This document shows positions 1 through 5,690 of a stretch of 6,651 nt of DNA, one piece after another (position 1 is the stretch's first letter; every line of letters starts with the position of its first letter). The DNA is taken from positions 1 to 6,651 of the forward strand of contig JALOLN010000109.1 in NCBI GenBank assembly GCA_025455945.1, given 5' to 3'. The position numbers were made by a program, and so were the translations under genes. Below the pieces are notes generated by a model. The model worked only from the letters and a program-made list of their open reading frames with translations. It was not told where the DNA came from and searched no databases. The DNA is from Actinomycetes bacterium. GTDB taxonomy: Bacteria; Actinomycetota; Actinomycetes; Prado026.

Positions 1-654
1 TCGATGGCCTACGTCGCGTGGCGTGCGGTCCGGCCGGCACCCACCGAGCGGCGGCCCCTGCGCCCCGGGCTGCTCGTCGGCCTCGCGGTCGCCATCGCGC
101 TGGGCTCGATCGCGGTGCGGCTGGAGTTCCCCATCGACTCCGTGCAGCCGTTCTCGGCACACATCTGGCAATGGCCCCAGTGCATCGCCCTGTTCGTGCT
201 GGGCGTCATGGCCGGTGAGCAGGGCTGGCTCCAGCCGGTGCCGCGCCCGTACGCCCGCGTCGGCGGCTGGGCGGCGCTCGCCGGGATGGCGGCGCTGCTG
301 ACGGCCATGGCCAGCGGTGCCGACATCGAGGTCTTCTCCGGGGGCCTGGCGTGGCAGGCGATCCTCACCTCGTGCGCCGAGGGGGTCATCGCCGTCGGGT
401 TCTCGCTGTGGATCCTCAGCCTGTTCCAGCGCCGCTTCGACCACGCCGGGCCGCTGGCCACCGAGCTGGGCCGCGCGGCCTTCGGCGCCTACGTCCTGCA
501 GGCCCCGGTGCTGCTGGCCTGCGCACTGCTCGCCCAGGACCTGCCGCTGCCGCCCGAGGCGAAGTTCCTCGTGGTCGCGCCCGCCGGGATCGCCGCCTCG
601 TTCGGCCTGGCGTGGCTGCTGACCCGCGTCCCCGGGGTGCGACGGGTGCTGTAG
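1..654 (+). CDS. Acyltransferase-3 family membrane protein, C-terminal part (5' end outside window)
   Basis: The frame is open from base 1 and ends with TAG at 652-654. The ATG at position 4 is internal, because the visible protein starts in the middle of a multi-pass membrane protein. About six hydrophobic segments are visible in the 216 residues after that Met: roughly 23-40, 60-70, 88-105, 118-141, 158-177 and 187-206. The stretch HIWQWPQCIALFVLGVMAG (residues 53-71) and the late FGAYVLQAPVLL (160-171) resemble conserved parts of the acyltransferase-3 family. Those proteins move acyl groups (acetyl, succinyl and others) onto sugars, lipids or antibiotics at the cytoplasmic membrane. The catalytic His/Arg motifs of that family lie near the N-terminus and are not in the window, so activity and substrate cannot be judged. 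It is convergent with the NYN gene downstream. Family assignment is fairly sure; the role is unknown. Confidence 0.75.
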   Translation, partial: SMAYVAWRAVRPAPTERRPLRPGLLVGLAVAIALGSIAVRLEFPIDSVQPFSAHIWQWPQCIALFVLGVMAGEQGWLQPVPRPYARVGGWAALAGMAALLTAMASGADIEVFSGGLAWQAILTSCAEGVIAVGFSLWILSLFQRRFDHAGPLATELGRAAFGAYVLQAPVLLACALLAQDLPLPPEAKFLVVAPAGIAASFGLAWLLTRVPGVRRVL

Positions 655-684
655 CGCCGGGCCGCCCCTGCAGGCCCGATGGCG
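655..684 (+). terminator. Candidate GC-rich terminator between convergent genes
   Basis: Directly after the acyltransferase stop codon, CGCCGGGCC (655-663) can pair with GGCCC (673-677) plus GGCG (681-684). This makes nine base pairs with a 3-nt bulge (678-680) and a 9-nt loop. No U-tract follows. The position between converging genes fits a terminator, but short GC hairpins arise easily at this base composition. Confidence 0.35.
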
Positions 685-723
685 ACCCTGCCCCCACCGA
701 CCGCGGGTAACCGGCTCGCGTGA

Positions 724-1281
724 CTACAGGAACTCGAGGGGGTCGAACTCGCTGATCGGGATGACCCGTACGCGTGGCAGGGTCACGTTGAAGGCGCCCA
801 TGTCCCGCTCGAGGTCGATGATCTCCAGCCCGGCATCAACGAGCGGCAGGTAGCCGGAGCTGACGAACTCCTTGAAGGCAGCAACAGCGGTCCGGCGGGC
901 GCCGGTCAGCGGCTGCAGGAACGGGACGAAGTCCCCGTCATGGGAGGCGAGCACCACGTCGCCCGGCCGCTCCGCGAGCGCCCGGAGCGTCTTCTGGATC
1001 CCGATGTCGACCACCTTCTGCCCCGGCTCGCCGGACAGCAGCACGGGCTTGTAGCCGATCGCGAGCAGCGCCTGGACGAAGGTGTGGGGCACCTCGGCGT
1101 TCGCGGCCATGAAGAAGAGCCCCGTGACCTCCTGGCCCCACTTCTCCTGCACGAAGCTCAGCAGCCGGTCCCAGCGGGGCCGCTCGTCCGGGGCCGGCTT
1201 CCGATGCAGGATGCTGCCGCCCAGGGTGGCGTCGAGGTTCTCCCCGTCGATGAGCAGGTACGTCCGTGCCGGGCCAGCCAT
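724..1281 (-). CDS. NYN-domain (PIN-like) putative ribonuclease
   Basis: This 185-aa soluble protein has a NYN/PIN-like fold signature. The pattern is: an N-terminal strand ending in LLIDGENLD (residues 9-17, with Asp12, Asn15 and Asp17), then VVDIGIQKTL (90-99, Asp92), then LASHDGDFVPFL (111-122, Asp115 and Asp117). These spaced acidic residues match the metal-binding centre of NYN-domain nucleases, a family predicted to cleave RNA with Mg2+ or Mn2+; direct biochemistry is scarce for bacterial members. The short tail (about 163-185) ends in a proline/acidic stretch, ISEFDPLEFL. Start ATG at 1281-1279 is chosen because the Rossmann-like first strand follows at once; no good Shine-Dalgarno sequence is seen in front of it. 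The esterase gene lies 77 nt upstream on the same strand, so read-through co-transcription is possible. The family is well supported by its motifs; the RNA target is unknown. Confidence 0.8.
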   Translation of the reverse strand: MAGPARTYLLIDGENLDATLGGSILHRKPAPDERPRWDRLLSFVQEKWGQEVTGLFFMAANAEVPHTFVQALLAIGYKPVLLSGEPGQKVVDIGIQKTLRALAERPGDVVLASHDGDFVPFLQPLTGARRTAVAAFKEFVSSGYLPLVDAGLEIIDLERDMGAFNVTLPRVRVIPISEFDPLEFL

Positions 1282-1358
1282 GGGCCGACCCTAGCCGTGG
1301 GTGCGCTCCGACTCGGCGCCCCACGCTGCAAAGCCTCGCCACTCCCCGTCCTCCGCCA

Positions 1359-2429
1359 TCAACCCACCGCCCCGGCCAGGGCCTCGTCGATGAGCTCGCC
1401 CATCTCCCGGCACACCGACGCCGCCATCCCCAGCCCGTCGGGCAGCACCCCCATCCCGAAGAAGCCGTGCACCTGGTCGTCGAAGCACCGGTACCGGGCC
1501 TGCACCCCGCTGGCCGCCAGCCGGTCGGCGTACGCCCGGCCCTCGTCGCGCAGCGGGTCGAAGCCCGCGGTCCAGACGTGCGCCGGGGGCAGGCCGGCGA
1601 GGTCCTCGGCCAGCAGCGGCGAGGCCCGCGGATCCAGCCGCGTCGCCGGGTCCGGCACGTACTGGTCCTGGAACCACACGATGTCCTCGCGGGTCAGGTA
1701 GAAGCCCTCGGCGTAGGCGTCCATCGAGCGGGTCATCATCCGCAGGTCGGTGCCCGGGTACACCAGCCCCTGCGCGACGGGCATCGGCCCGCCGAGGTCG
1801 CGTGCCTGCTGGCAGACCACGGCGGCCAGGGTGCCCCCCGCGCTGTCGCCCATGACGGCCACCGCGCCGGGCCGGCAGGCCAGCTCGCGGGGGTTCGCCG
1901 CCGCCCAGCGGAACGCCGCCAAGGCATCGTCGACCGCCGCAGGGAACGGGTGCTCGGGCGCCAGCCGGTAGTCCACCGCCATCACGACCGCGCCGGTCTC
2001 GCGGGCCAGCAGCCGGCAGGAGCCGTCGTGCGTGTCGAGATCGCCGACCACCCAGCCTCCCCCGTGGAAGTACACGATGGCCGGCGGCTCGGCCGGCGCG
2101 GCCAGCGAGCGGTACACCCGCACCGGCAGCGGCCCCGCCGGCCCGGGGATCGTCCGGTCCACGGCGTGGACGCCCTTGGCGCGCGGCATGGCCAGCGCGG
2201 AGGCCCGCCGCATGATGGCCCGACGGCGGCTCGGCACGGTGCGGTCACCGAGCCGCATCTTGGCCCGCTCGGCCCCCGCGAGCAGCAGTTGCGTGGCGGG
2301 ATCGAGTTGGCGGCCGTCGATCACGACCGGCGGGCCGGCCATGCGCCGCAGCGTCGGCTCGGGCACCGACAGGAGCGCATGCAGGGCGGCGAATCCGGGG
2401 TGGGCGTGGAAGGCGCGCGGCACACCCAC
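1359..2429 (-). CDS. Alpha/beta-hydrolase esterase, hormone-sensitive lipase type
   Basis: This 356-aa enzyme probably hydrolyses carboxylic esters of small or medium acyl chains. The HSL-family oxyanion motif HGGGW is at residues 122-126. The nucleophile motif GDSAGG is at 194-199 (Ser196). The remaining triad residues fit Asp291 (AGFDPLRDEG) and His321 (QVHGFFGMG). YRLAPEHPFPAAVDD (154-168) is another family hallmark. The triad looks intact. Residues 1-90 form the N-terminal cap region, with LRRMAGPPVVIDGRQLDP at 27-44. No signal peptide or membrane anchor is seen, so it is likely cytoplasmic. The start is GTG at 2429-2427; another GTG lies two codons later, and Met30 is a weaker choice because the cap would be truncated. 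No clear ribosome binding site is visible. It is divergent from the cold-shock gene. The physiological substrate cannot be told from sequence. Confidence 0.87.
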   Translation of the reverse strand: MGVPRAFHAHPGFAALHALLSVPEPTLRRMAGPPVVIDGRQLDPATQLLLAGAERAKMRLGDRTVPSRRRAIMRRASALAMPRAKGVHAVDRTIPGPAGPLPVRVYRSLAAPAEPPAIVYFHGGGWVVGDLDTHDGSCRLLARETGAVVMAVDYRLAPEHPFPAAVDDALAAFRWAAANPRELACRPGAVAVMGDSAGGTLAAVVCQQARDLGGPMPVAQGLVYPGTDLRMMTRSMDAYAEGFYLTREDIVWFQDQYVPDPATRLDPRASPLLAEDLAGLPPAHVWTAGFDPLRDEGRAYADRLAASGVQARYRCFDDQVHGFFGMGVLPDGLGMAASVCREMGELIDEALAGAVG

Positions 2430-2489
2430 AGGCTACGGACGCCCCGGTGCGAAGGCCTCGCCCGGGGCTGGCCCGCCGACGACGCACCG

Positions 2490-2498
2490 TGCTAACCT
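2490..2498 (+). promoter_or_regulatory. Extended -10 promoter for the cold-shock gene
   Basis: TGCTAACCT combines a TGn extension with TAACCT (2493-2498), which fits the TANNNT -10 pattern of housekeeping sigma factors. No convincing -35 box is found about 17 bp upstream, as is common for extended -10 promoters. Transcription would start near 2505, giving a leader of about 145 nt. This is inferred from pattern only. Confidence 0.45.
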
Positions 2499-2536
2499 GA
2501 ACGGGCTGTACAGCAGTTCGTTCGCCAGTTCTCAAC

Positions 2537-2565
2537 AGACGCCCGCGGATCAACCGCTGGCGTCT
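2537..2565 (+). promoter_or_regulatory. Leader hairpin A of the cold-shock mRNA
   Basis: AGACGCC (2537-2543) pairs perfectly with GGCGTCT (2559-2565). Inside it, after one mismatch, GCGG (2545-2548) pairs with CCGC (2554-2557) around the 5-nt loop ATCAA. The stem is therefore 7 + 4 bp. It is followed by TTCGCTTTCT, unusually T-rich for this genome, so it could be an attenuator or a pausing or RNA-stability element. I have the impression that similar leaders precede csp genes in other actinobacteria but cannot confirm this. Confidence 0.6.
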
Positions 2566-2581
2566 TCGCTTTCTGGGCGAG

Positions 2582-2620
2582 GGGCCAACGCAGCACCCAG
2601 GGTTGGCACCGCGTTGGCCC
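2582..2620 (+). promoter_or_regulatory. Leader hairpin B with alternative pairing (possible RNA thermosensor)
   Basis: GGGCCAACGC (2582-2591) is perfectly complementary to GCGTTGGCCC (2611-2620), giving a 10-bp stem with a 19-nt loop. The same left arm can instead pair through GCCAAC (2584-2589) with a nearer copy, GTTGGC (2602-2607), with a 12-nt loop. The two folds exclude each other. The element ends 28 nt before the csp start codon. A structural switch is an inference; the inverted repeats themselves are plain in the sequence. Confidence 0.55.
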
Positions 2621-2648
2621 TGCAGATCACAGAGAGATCAACGAACAA

Positions 2649-2852
2649 ATGGCACAAGGCACAGTCAAGTGGTTCAACAGCGAGAAGGGCTTCGGCTTCA
2701 TCGCGCAGGACGGCGGCGGCCCGGACGTCTTCGTCCACTTCTCGGCGATCGTCGCCGACGGCTACCGCAGCCTCGACGAGAACCAGCGCGTCGAGTTCGA
2801 CATCACGCAGGGCCAGAAGGGCCCGCAGGCGGACAACGTTCGCGCCATCTGA
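2649..2852 (+). CDS. Cold-shock protein, CspA family
   Basis: This 67-aa single-domain nucleic-acid-binding protein has the OB fold. It carries both RNA-binding motifs of the family: RNP1 KGFGFI (residues 13-18) and RNP2 VFVHF (27-31). It opens with the standard GTVKWFNSEKGFGF and closes with GPQADNVRAI. Length and motifs are typical and complete. Such proteins bind single-stranded RNA and DNA in the cytoplasm, melt mRNA secondary structure and help translation, either on cold shock or constitutively. The start ATG is fixed by the family N-terminus. Only a weak purine stretch (AGAGAGA, 2631-2637) stands in for a Shine-Dalgarno sequence, so translation may depend on leader structure. It is monocistronic: its own promoter and long leader are upstream and a strong terminator starts 14 nt after the stop codon. 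Whether it is cold-induced cannot be told from the coding region. Confidence 0.97.
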   Translation: MAQGTVKWFNSEKGFGFIAQDGGGPDVFVHFSAIVADGYRSLDENQRVEFDITQGQKGPQADNVRAI

Positions 2853-2866
2853 CGTACTGCACCGAC

Positions 2867-2901
2867 CGGAGGCCCCCACCCCATGCGGGTGGGGGCCTCC
2901 G
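2867..2901 (+). terminator. Strong intrinsic-type terminator of the cold-shock gene
   Basis: A perfect 15-bp inverted repeat, CGGAGGCCCCCACCC (2867-2881) and GGGTGGGGGCCTCCG (2887-2901), encloses the 5-nt loop CATGC. No U-tract follows, which is common for actinobacterial terminators. It begins 14 nt after the csp stop codon. It isolates csp transcription from the amylase gene downstream. Confidence 0.9.
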
Positions 2902-3023
2902 ACGTGTCCGGCCTGCCCTGCGGCCGGCCCTGCCCTACCCCAACCACCCCGGCCGACCGGCCCGCGCAGCTGGTGACCATCGGCCTTGTCCGCCGCGATC
3001 ACGTGCGCGAACCCTTGGATGCG

Positions 3024-3048
3024 GCGCCCGGCAGCCAGCCGGGGGCGC
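3024..3048 (+). promoter_or_regulatory. Hairpin just upstream of the amylase ribosome binding site
   Basis: GCGCCC (3024-3029) pairs with GGGCGC (3043-3048), and GGC (3030-3032) pairs with GCC (3038-3040). This leaves a 2-nt bulge (3041-3042) and the 5-nt loop AGCCA. It lies ten bases before the CGAGG ribosome binding site (3058-3062). It may affect mRNA stability or translation, or be chance at this G+C content. No clear promoter is seen in 2902-3066. Confidence 0.3.
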
Positions 3049-3066
3049 GGGGCTGAGCGAGGTTCC

Positions 3067-5085
3067 ATGGGTCGTCGGATGCTGGTGGGGATGACGGGTA
3101 CGGCGCTCGCCTGTGCGCTGCTGGTCGGATGCTCCGGCGACGACGCGGACGTCACCGGCCGGTGGCTCGCCGAGCAGCAGGACGGCGGGGTCACCGTGAT
3201 CGACTACCGCGACGACGGGTCCTTCACGGCCTTCGAGGGCCCCAGCCGGGAGTCGCTGGAGCAGGTGGACGACGGCACCTACTCGCTCGACGGGGCCCGG
3301 CTGACCTTCGAGACCGACGCGTACTGCCGTGAGCACGGCGGGGAGCGAGCCACCTACGCGGTGAACGTGGAGGCCGACGCACTGACCTACGCGGTCCAGG
3401 GCGCGGATCCCTGCGGCGCCCGGGCGGGCCTGCTCGACGGGGTCACCTACACGCGGCAGTCCGAGCAGCCCTCGTCGCCCGCGCCGGCCACGAGCGCCGT
3501 GGGCCCGGCGGTCACCGGCGGCGGCCCCGGTGGGGGCATCCCCTGGTGGAACGAGCGGGTCTTCTACGAGGTGTTCGTGCGCAGCTTCGCCGACAGCGAC
3601 GGCGACGGGATCGGCGACCTGCGCGGGCTCATCGACCGGCTGGACCACCTCAACGACGGCGACCCCAGCACCGACGCCGACCTCGGGGTGACCGGGCTGT
3701 GGCTGATGCCGGTCACCCAGTCGCCCAGCTACCACGGCTACGACGCCACCGACTACTTCACGGTCGAGGAGGACTACGGCACCAACGCGGACTTCAAGGC
3801 ACTGATGGAGGCGGCGCACGCACGCGGGATCAACGTGATCGTCGACCTGATGCTCAACCACACCTCGAGGGACCACCCGTGGTTCACCGAGTCGGCGAGC
3901 GGCCCGGACTCGCCGAAGCGCGACTGGTACGTGTGGAGCGACACCGACCCGGTCCAGACGACCGAGTGGGGCAGCCCCGCGTGGCACCGGTGGGGTGAGG
4001 AGTACTACCTCGGCCTGTTCTGGAGCGGCATGCCAGACCTCAACCTGCGCACCCCCGCCGTCACCGAGCAGCTGTACGACGTCGCACGGTTCTGGCTGGG
4101 GGACCTGGGTGCCGACGGCCTGCGCCTCGACGCCGTGCGGCACCTGGTCGAGGACGGCGCCGTGTTCGAGGGCACCCCCGAGACGCACGCGTGGCTCGCC
4201 GCCTGGGACGACCACCTCGACTCGGTCGATCCGCAGGCCCTGACCGTCGGGGAGGTCTGGGACGAGACCAGCGAGGTCGTCCCGTACGTGGCTGACGACG
4301 AGGTGGACATCGCCTTCGAGTTCACCGTGGCCGAGGGGATCCTCAGCAGCGTCGCCACCGCGACGCCGCGCCCCTTCGACGAGGCCCTGACCACCGCCCT
4401 CGCGGCCTACCCGGCCGGCCAGTTCGCCCCGTTCCTGACCAACCACGACCAGAACCGGGTGATGTCGCGGCTCGGCGACGACCTCGAGGGCGCCCGGCTG
4501 GCCGCCACCGCCCTGCTCACCCTGCCCGGCGTCCCCTTCGTCTACTACGGCGAGGAGATCGGGATGACCGGGGCGAAGCCCGACGAGCTGATCCGCACTC
4601 CGATGCAGTGGAGCTCCGGCGCGGGGGCCGGCTTCACGACGGGCACGCCCTGGCAGGCGCCGAACCCGGACCCGGGCTCGGTGAACGTCGCGGCCCAGAC
4701 CGACGATCCGGCCTCGCTGCTCAGCCACTACCGGCGGCTGATCCGCGCGCGCGCCGACCATCCGGCGCTGCGCACCGGCGACCTGCGCGAGGTCGAGGTC
4801 AGCTGCCCTGACGTCTACGGGTACCTGCGCACCCAGCCCGGGGACCAGGGGGGACCAGCGGACTCGGTGCTGGTGCTGCTCAACTTCGCGACCGTCGCCC
4901 AGCGGGGGTGCGCCGTGGACCTCGCCGCGAGCGCTGTGCCCGCCGGCGTCCACGCCGTCACCGACCTGGCGACCGACGCCGAGGCTGCGCCCCTGACCGT
5001 GGCGGACGGCTCGATCGCGGGCTACGTCCCCGTCGACTCGCTCGCGCCACGGCAGGGCCTGGTGCTGGCCGTGGCGACCGACTGA
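3067..5085 (+). CDS. Secreted lipid-anchored GH13 alpha-amylase-type enzyme (GH13_36-like)
   Basis: This 672-aa precursor has a lipoprotein signal with lipobox LVGC (residues 19-22, Cys22). It should be exported and anchored to the outer face of the membrane, where it would hydrolyse alpha-1,4-glucans or maltooligosaccharides. Residues about 28-131 form a small beta-rich domain, then comes a Ser/Pro/Ala/Gly linker (132-158). The GH13 barrel follows with DSDGDGIGDL (177-186, calcium-site type), DLMLNH (260-265), MPDLN (322-326), GLRLD (351-355, nucleophile Asp355), GEVW (395-398, acid/base Glu396) and NHD (459-461, stabiliser Asp461). Domain C spans about 570-672. All catalytic residues are present. 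Region-V MPDLN marks the group between oligo-1,6-glucosidases (QPDLN) and neopullulanases (MPKLN), known as GH13_36. Start ATG 3067 is chosen over in-frame starts from 2986 because it gives the signal peptide at once and has CGAGG 4 nt upstream. No sugar transporter or LacI regulator is in view. Exact specificity is uncertain. Confidence 0.93.
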   Translation: MGRRMLVGMTGTALACALLVGCSGDDADVTGRWLAEQQDGGVTVIDYRDDGSFTAFEGPSRESLEQVDDGTYSLDGARLTFETDAYCREHGGERATYAVNVEADALTYAVQGADPCGARAGLLDGVTYTRQSEQPSSPAPATSAVGPAVTGGGPGGGIPWWNERVFYEVFVRSFADSDGDGIGDLRGLIDRLDHLNDGDPSTDADLGVTGLWLMPVTQSPSYHGYDATDYFTVEEDYGTNADFKALMEAAHARGINVIVDLMLNHTSRDHPWFTESASGPDSPKRDWYVWSDTDPVQTTEWGSPAWHRWGEEYYLGLFWSGMPDLNLRTPAVTEQLYDVARFWLGDLGADGLRLDAVRHLVEDGAVFEGTPETHAWLAAWDDHLDSVDPQALTVGEVWDETSEVVPYVADDEVDIAFEFTVAEGILSSVATATPRPFDEALTTALAAYPAGQFAPFLTNHDQNRVMSRLGDDLEGARLAATALLTLPGVPFVYYGEEIGMTGAKPDELIRTPMQWSSGAGAGFTTGTPWQAPNPDPGSVNVAAQTDDPASLLSHYRRLIRARADHPALRTGDLREVEVSCPDVYGYLRTQPGDQGGPADSVLVLLNFATVAQRGCAVDLAASAVPAGVHAVTDLATDAEAAPLTVADGSIAGYVPVDSLAPRQGLVLAVATD

Positions 5086-5111
5086 CACCGCGCCGCGACG
5101 CAGGGCACGCT

Positions 5112-5139
5112 GCCGGACGCCTCGCGCTGTGGATCCGGC
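5112..5139 (+). terminator. Weak candidate terminator after the amylase gene
   Basis: GCCGGA (5112-5117) and TCCGGC (5134-5139) form a perfect 6-bp inverted repeat with a 16-nt loop, 27 nt after the amylase stop. The loop is long and there is no U-tract. It is reported because it is the only hairpin between the amylase gene and the next promoter. Confidence 0.25.
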
Positions 5140-5146
5140 GGCCCGT

Positions 5147-5168
5147 GATGTCAAACACACTTGACATC
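5147..5168. promoter_or_regulatory. Operator 1, palindrome overlapping the -35 box
   Basis: GATGTCAA (5147-5154) and TTGACATC (5161-5168) are perfect 8-bp inverted arms separated by ACACAC. The right arm contains the promoter's TTGACA box. The arm sequence and 6-bp spacing are the same as in operator 2, centred 46 bp downstream, while the spacers are unrelated. This is what a site for a dimeric repressor looks like. The likely binder is the XRE protein encoded at 5690-5908, by inference from location. Confidence 0.8.
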
Positions 5169-5189
5169 CTGTCGCCCCTGCTTTACGTT
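5161..5189 (+). promoter_or_regulatory. Promoter of the membrane protein/XRE operon
   Basis: TTGACA (5161-5166) is a perfect -35 consensus. After an optimal 17-bp spacer comes TACGTT (5184-5189), matching TANNNT. Transcription should start near 5196, inside operator 2. The local sequence is clearly more A+T-rich than the surrounding genes. Both elements are flanked or overlapped by the two operators. Confidence 0.75.
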
Positions 5190-5193
5190 CGAC

Positions 5194-5213
5194 ATGTCAA
5201 GAACGTTTGACAT
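5194..5213. promoter_or_regulatory. Operator 2, palindrome over the predicted transcription start
   Basis: ATGTCAA (5194-5200) and TTGACAT (5207-5213) are perfect 7-bp inverted arms separated by GAACGT. They have the same arms and spacing as operator 1. A repressor here would block promoter clearance, while operator 1 would block -35 recognition. A nested inverted pair, ACGTTC (5185-5190) and GAACGT (5201-5206), overlaps the -10 box and this operator. Confidence 0.8.
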
Positions 5214-5226
5214 CCGGACGAGCCCC

Positions 5227-5232
5227 AGGAGG
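5227..5232 (+). promoter_or_regulatory. Strong ribosome binding site
   Basis: AGGAGG lies 5 nt before the ATG at 5238. It is the best Shine-Dalgarno match in the window and fixes the start of the membrane protein. Translation should be efficient once the operators are free. Confidence 0.85.
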
Positions 5233-5237
5233 TCGAC

Positions 5238-5690
5238 ATGCCGTTCGAGGAGAAGACCACGTGGGTCAGCGTCGTGGTCGGGTTCCTGGTCGCGCTGGCC
5301 TACTTCGCCGTCGTGCTGCCCCAGCTCGGCGACACCCCCGCCGCCGACATCGCCTACCAGCGCCCGCTGGTGCTGGCCGTCATCGCGTCCATCCTCCTGA
5401 CCATCGTCGGTACCATCGCCATGGCGATCGCCAGCGCGGTCGGCGCCGAGATCCGCGAGCCCGGCTCGGCCGACCGGATCGACCGCACCGACGAGCGCGA
5501 CACCCTCATCAGCCGGCGCGGCGACGTCGTCGGCTACTACGTCGCCTCGGTGGGCGCCGTCGCTGCGCTCATCATCACGATGCTCGAGGTCGACTACTTC
5601 TGGATCGCGAACACCCTGTACCTGTCGTTCGCGGTGGCGTCGCTGGTCGGCGGCGTCGTCAAGCTGCGCGCCTACCGCCGGGGCTTCTGA
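5238..5690 (+). CDS. Small four-helix membrane protein, partner of the XRE regulator
   Basis: This 150-aa integral membrane protein has four predicted helices, near residues 9-29, 43-68, 98-116 and 120-142. A charged cytoplasmic-type loop (about 70-97) sits between helices 2 and 3 and carries DERDTLISRRGD (85-96). A DERD-type motif just before the third helix is, from memory, a feature of small uncharacterised membrane proteins (DUF2178-like) often encoded next to short XRE regulators; I could not check this by search. The function is not known. The start is fixed by the AGGAGG ribosome binding site. The stop TGA shares its A with the start ATG of the XRE gene, so the two are translationally coupled and made together. 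The operator pair upstream suggests the unit is normally repressed. An immunity, sensing or stress role is possible but unproven. Confidence 0.85.
   Translation: MPFEEKTTWVSVVVGFLVALAYFAVVLPQLGDTPAADIAYQRPLVLAVIASILLTIVGTIAMAIASAVGAEIREPGSADRIDRTDERDTLISRRGDVVGYYVASVGAVAALIITMLEVDYFWIANTLYLSFAVASLVGGVVKLRAYRRGF

Noticed and set aside
1266..2495. 409-codon open frame on the plus strand opposite the esterase and into the csp promoter
   Set aside because: It is antisense shadow of the esterase, whose HSL motifs are intact on the other strand. The translation is Arg/Gly/His-rich with no recognisable domain.
2908..2927. CCGGCC/GGCCGG inverted repeat after the csp terminator
   Set aside because: It is a six-base GC-only repeat with an 8-nt loop, expected by chance at this base composition, and directly follows a far stronger terminator.
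2986..3066. Upstream extension of the amylase frame starting with TTG at 2986
   Set aside because: It would bury the lipoprotein signal peptide behind 27 extra residues. The ATG at 3067 has its own ribosome binding site and starts the signal directly.
2935..5160. Very long open frame (741 codons) on the minus strand opposite the amylase gene
   Set aside because: It is a mirror of the strong codon bias of the GH13 gene. Its translation is low-complexity Val/Gly/Arg/His-rich and shows no family motif.
5234..5240. TCGACAT at the start codon of the membrane protein as a third operator half-site
   Set aside because: It has one mismatch to TTGACAT, and no inverted partner lies 6 bp away. It is explained by the ribosome binding site context and the ATG.
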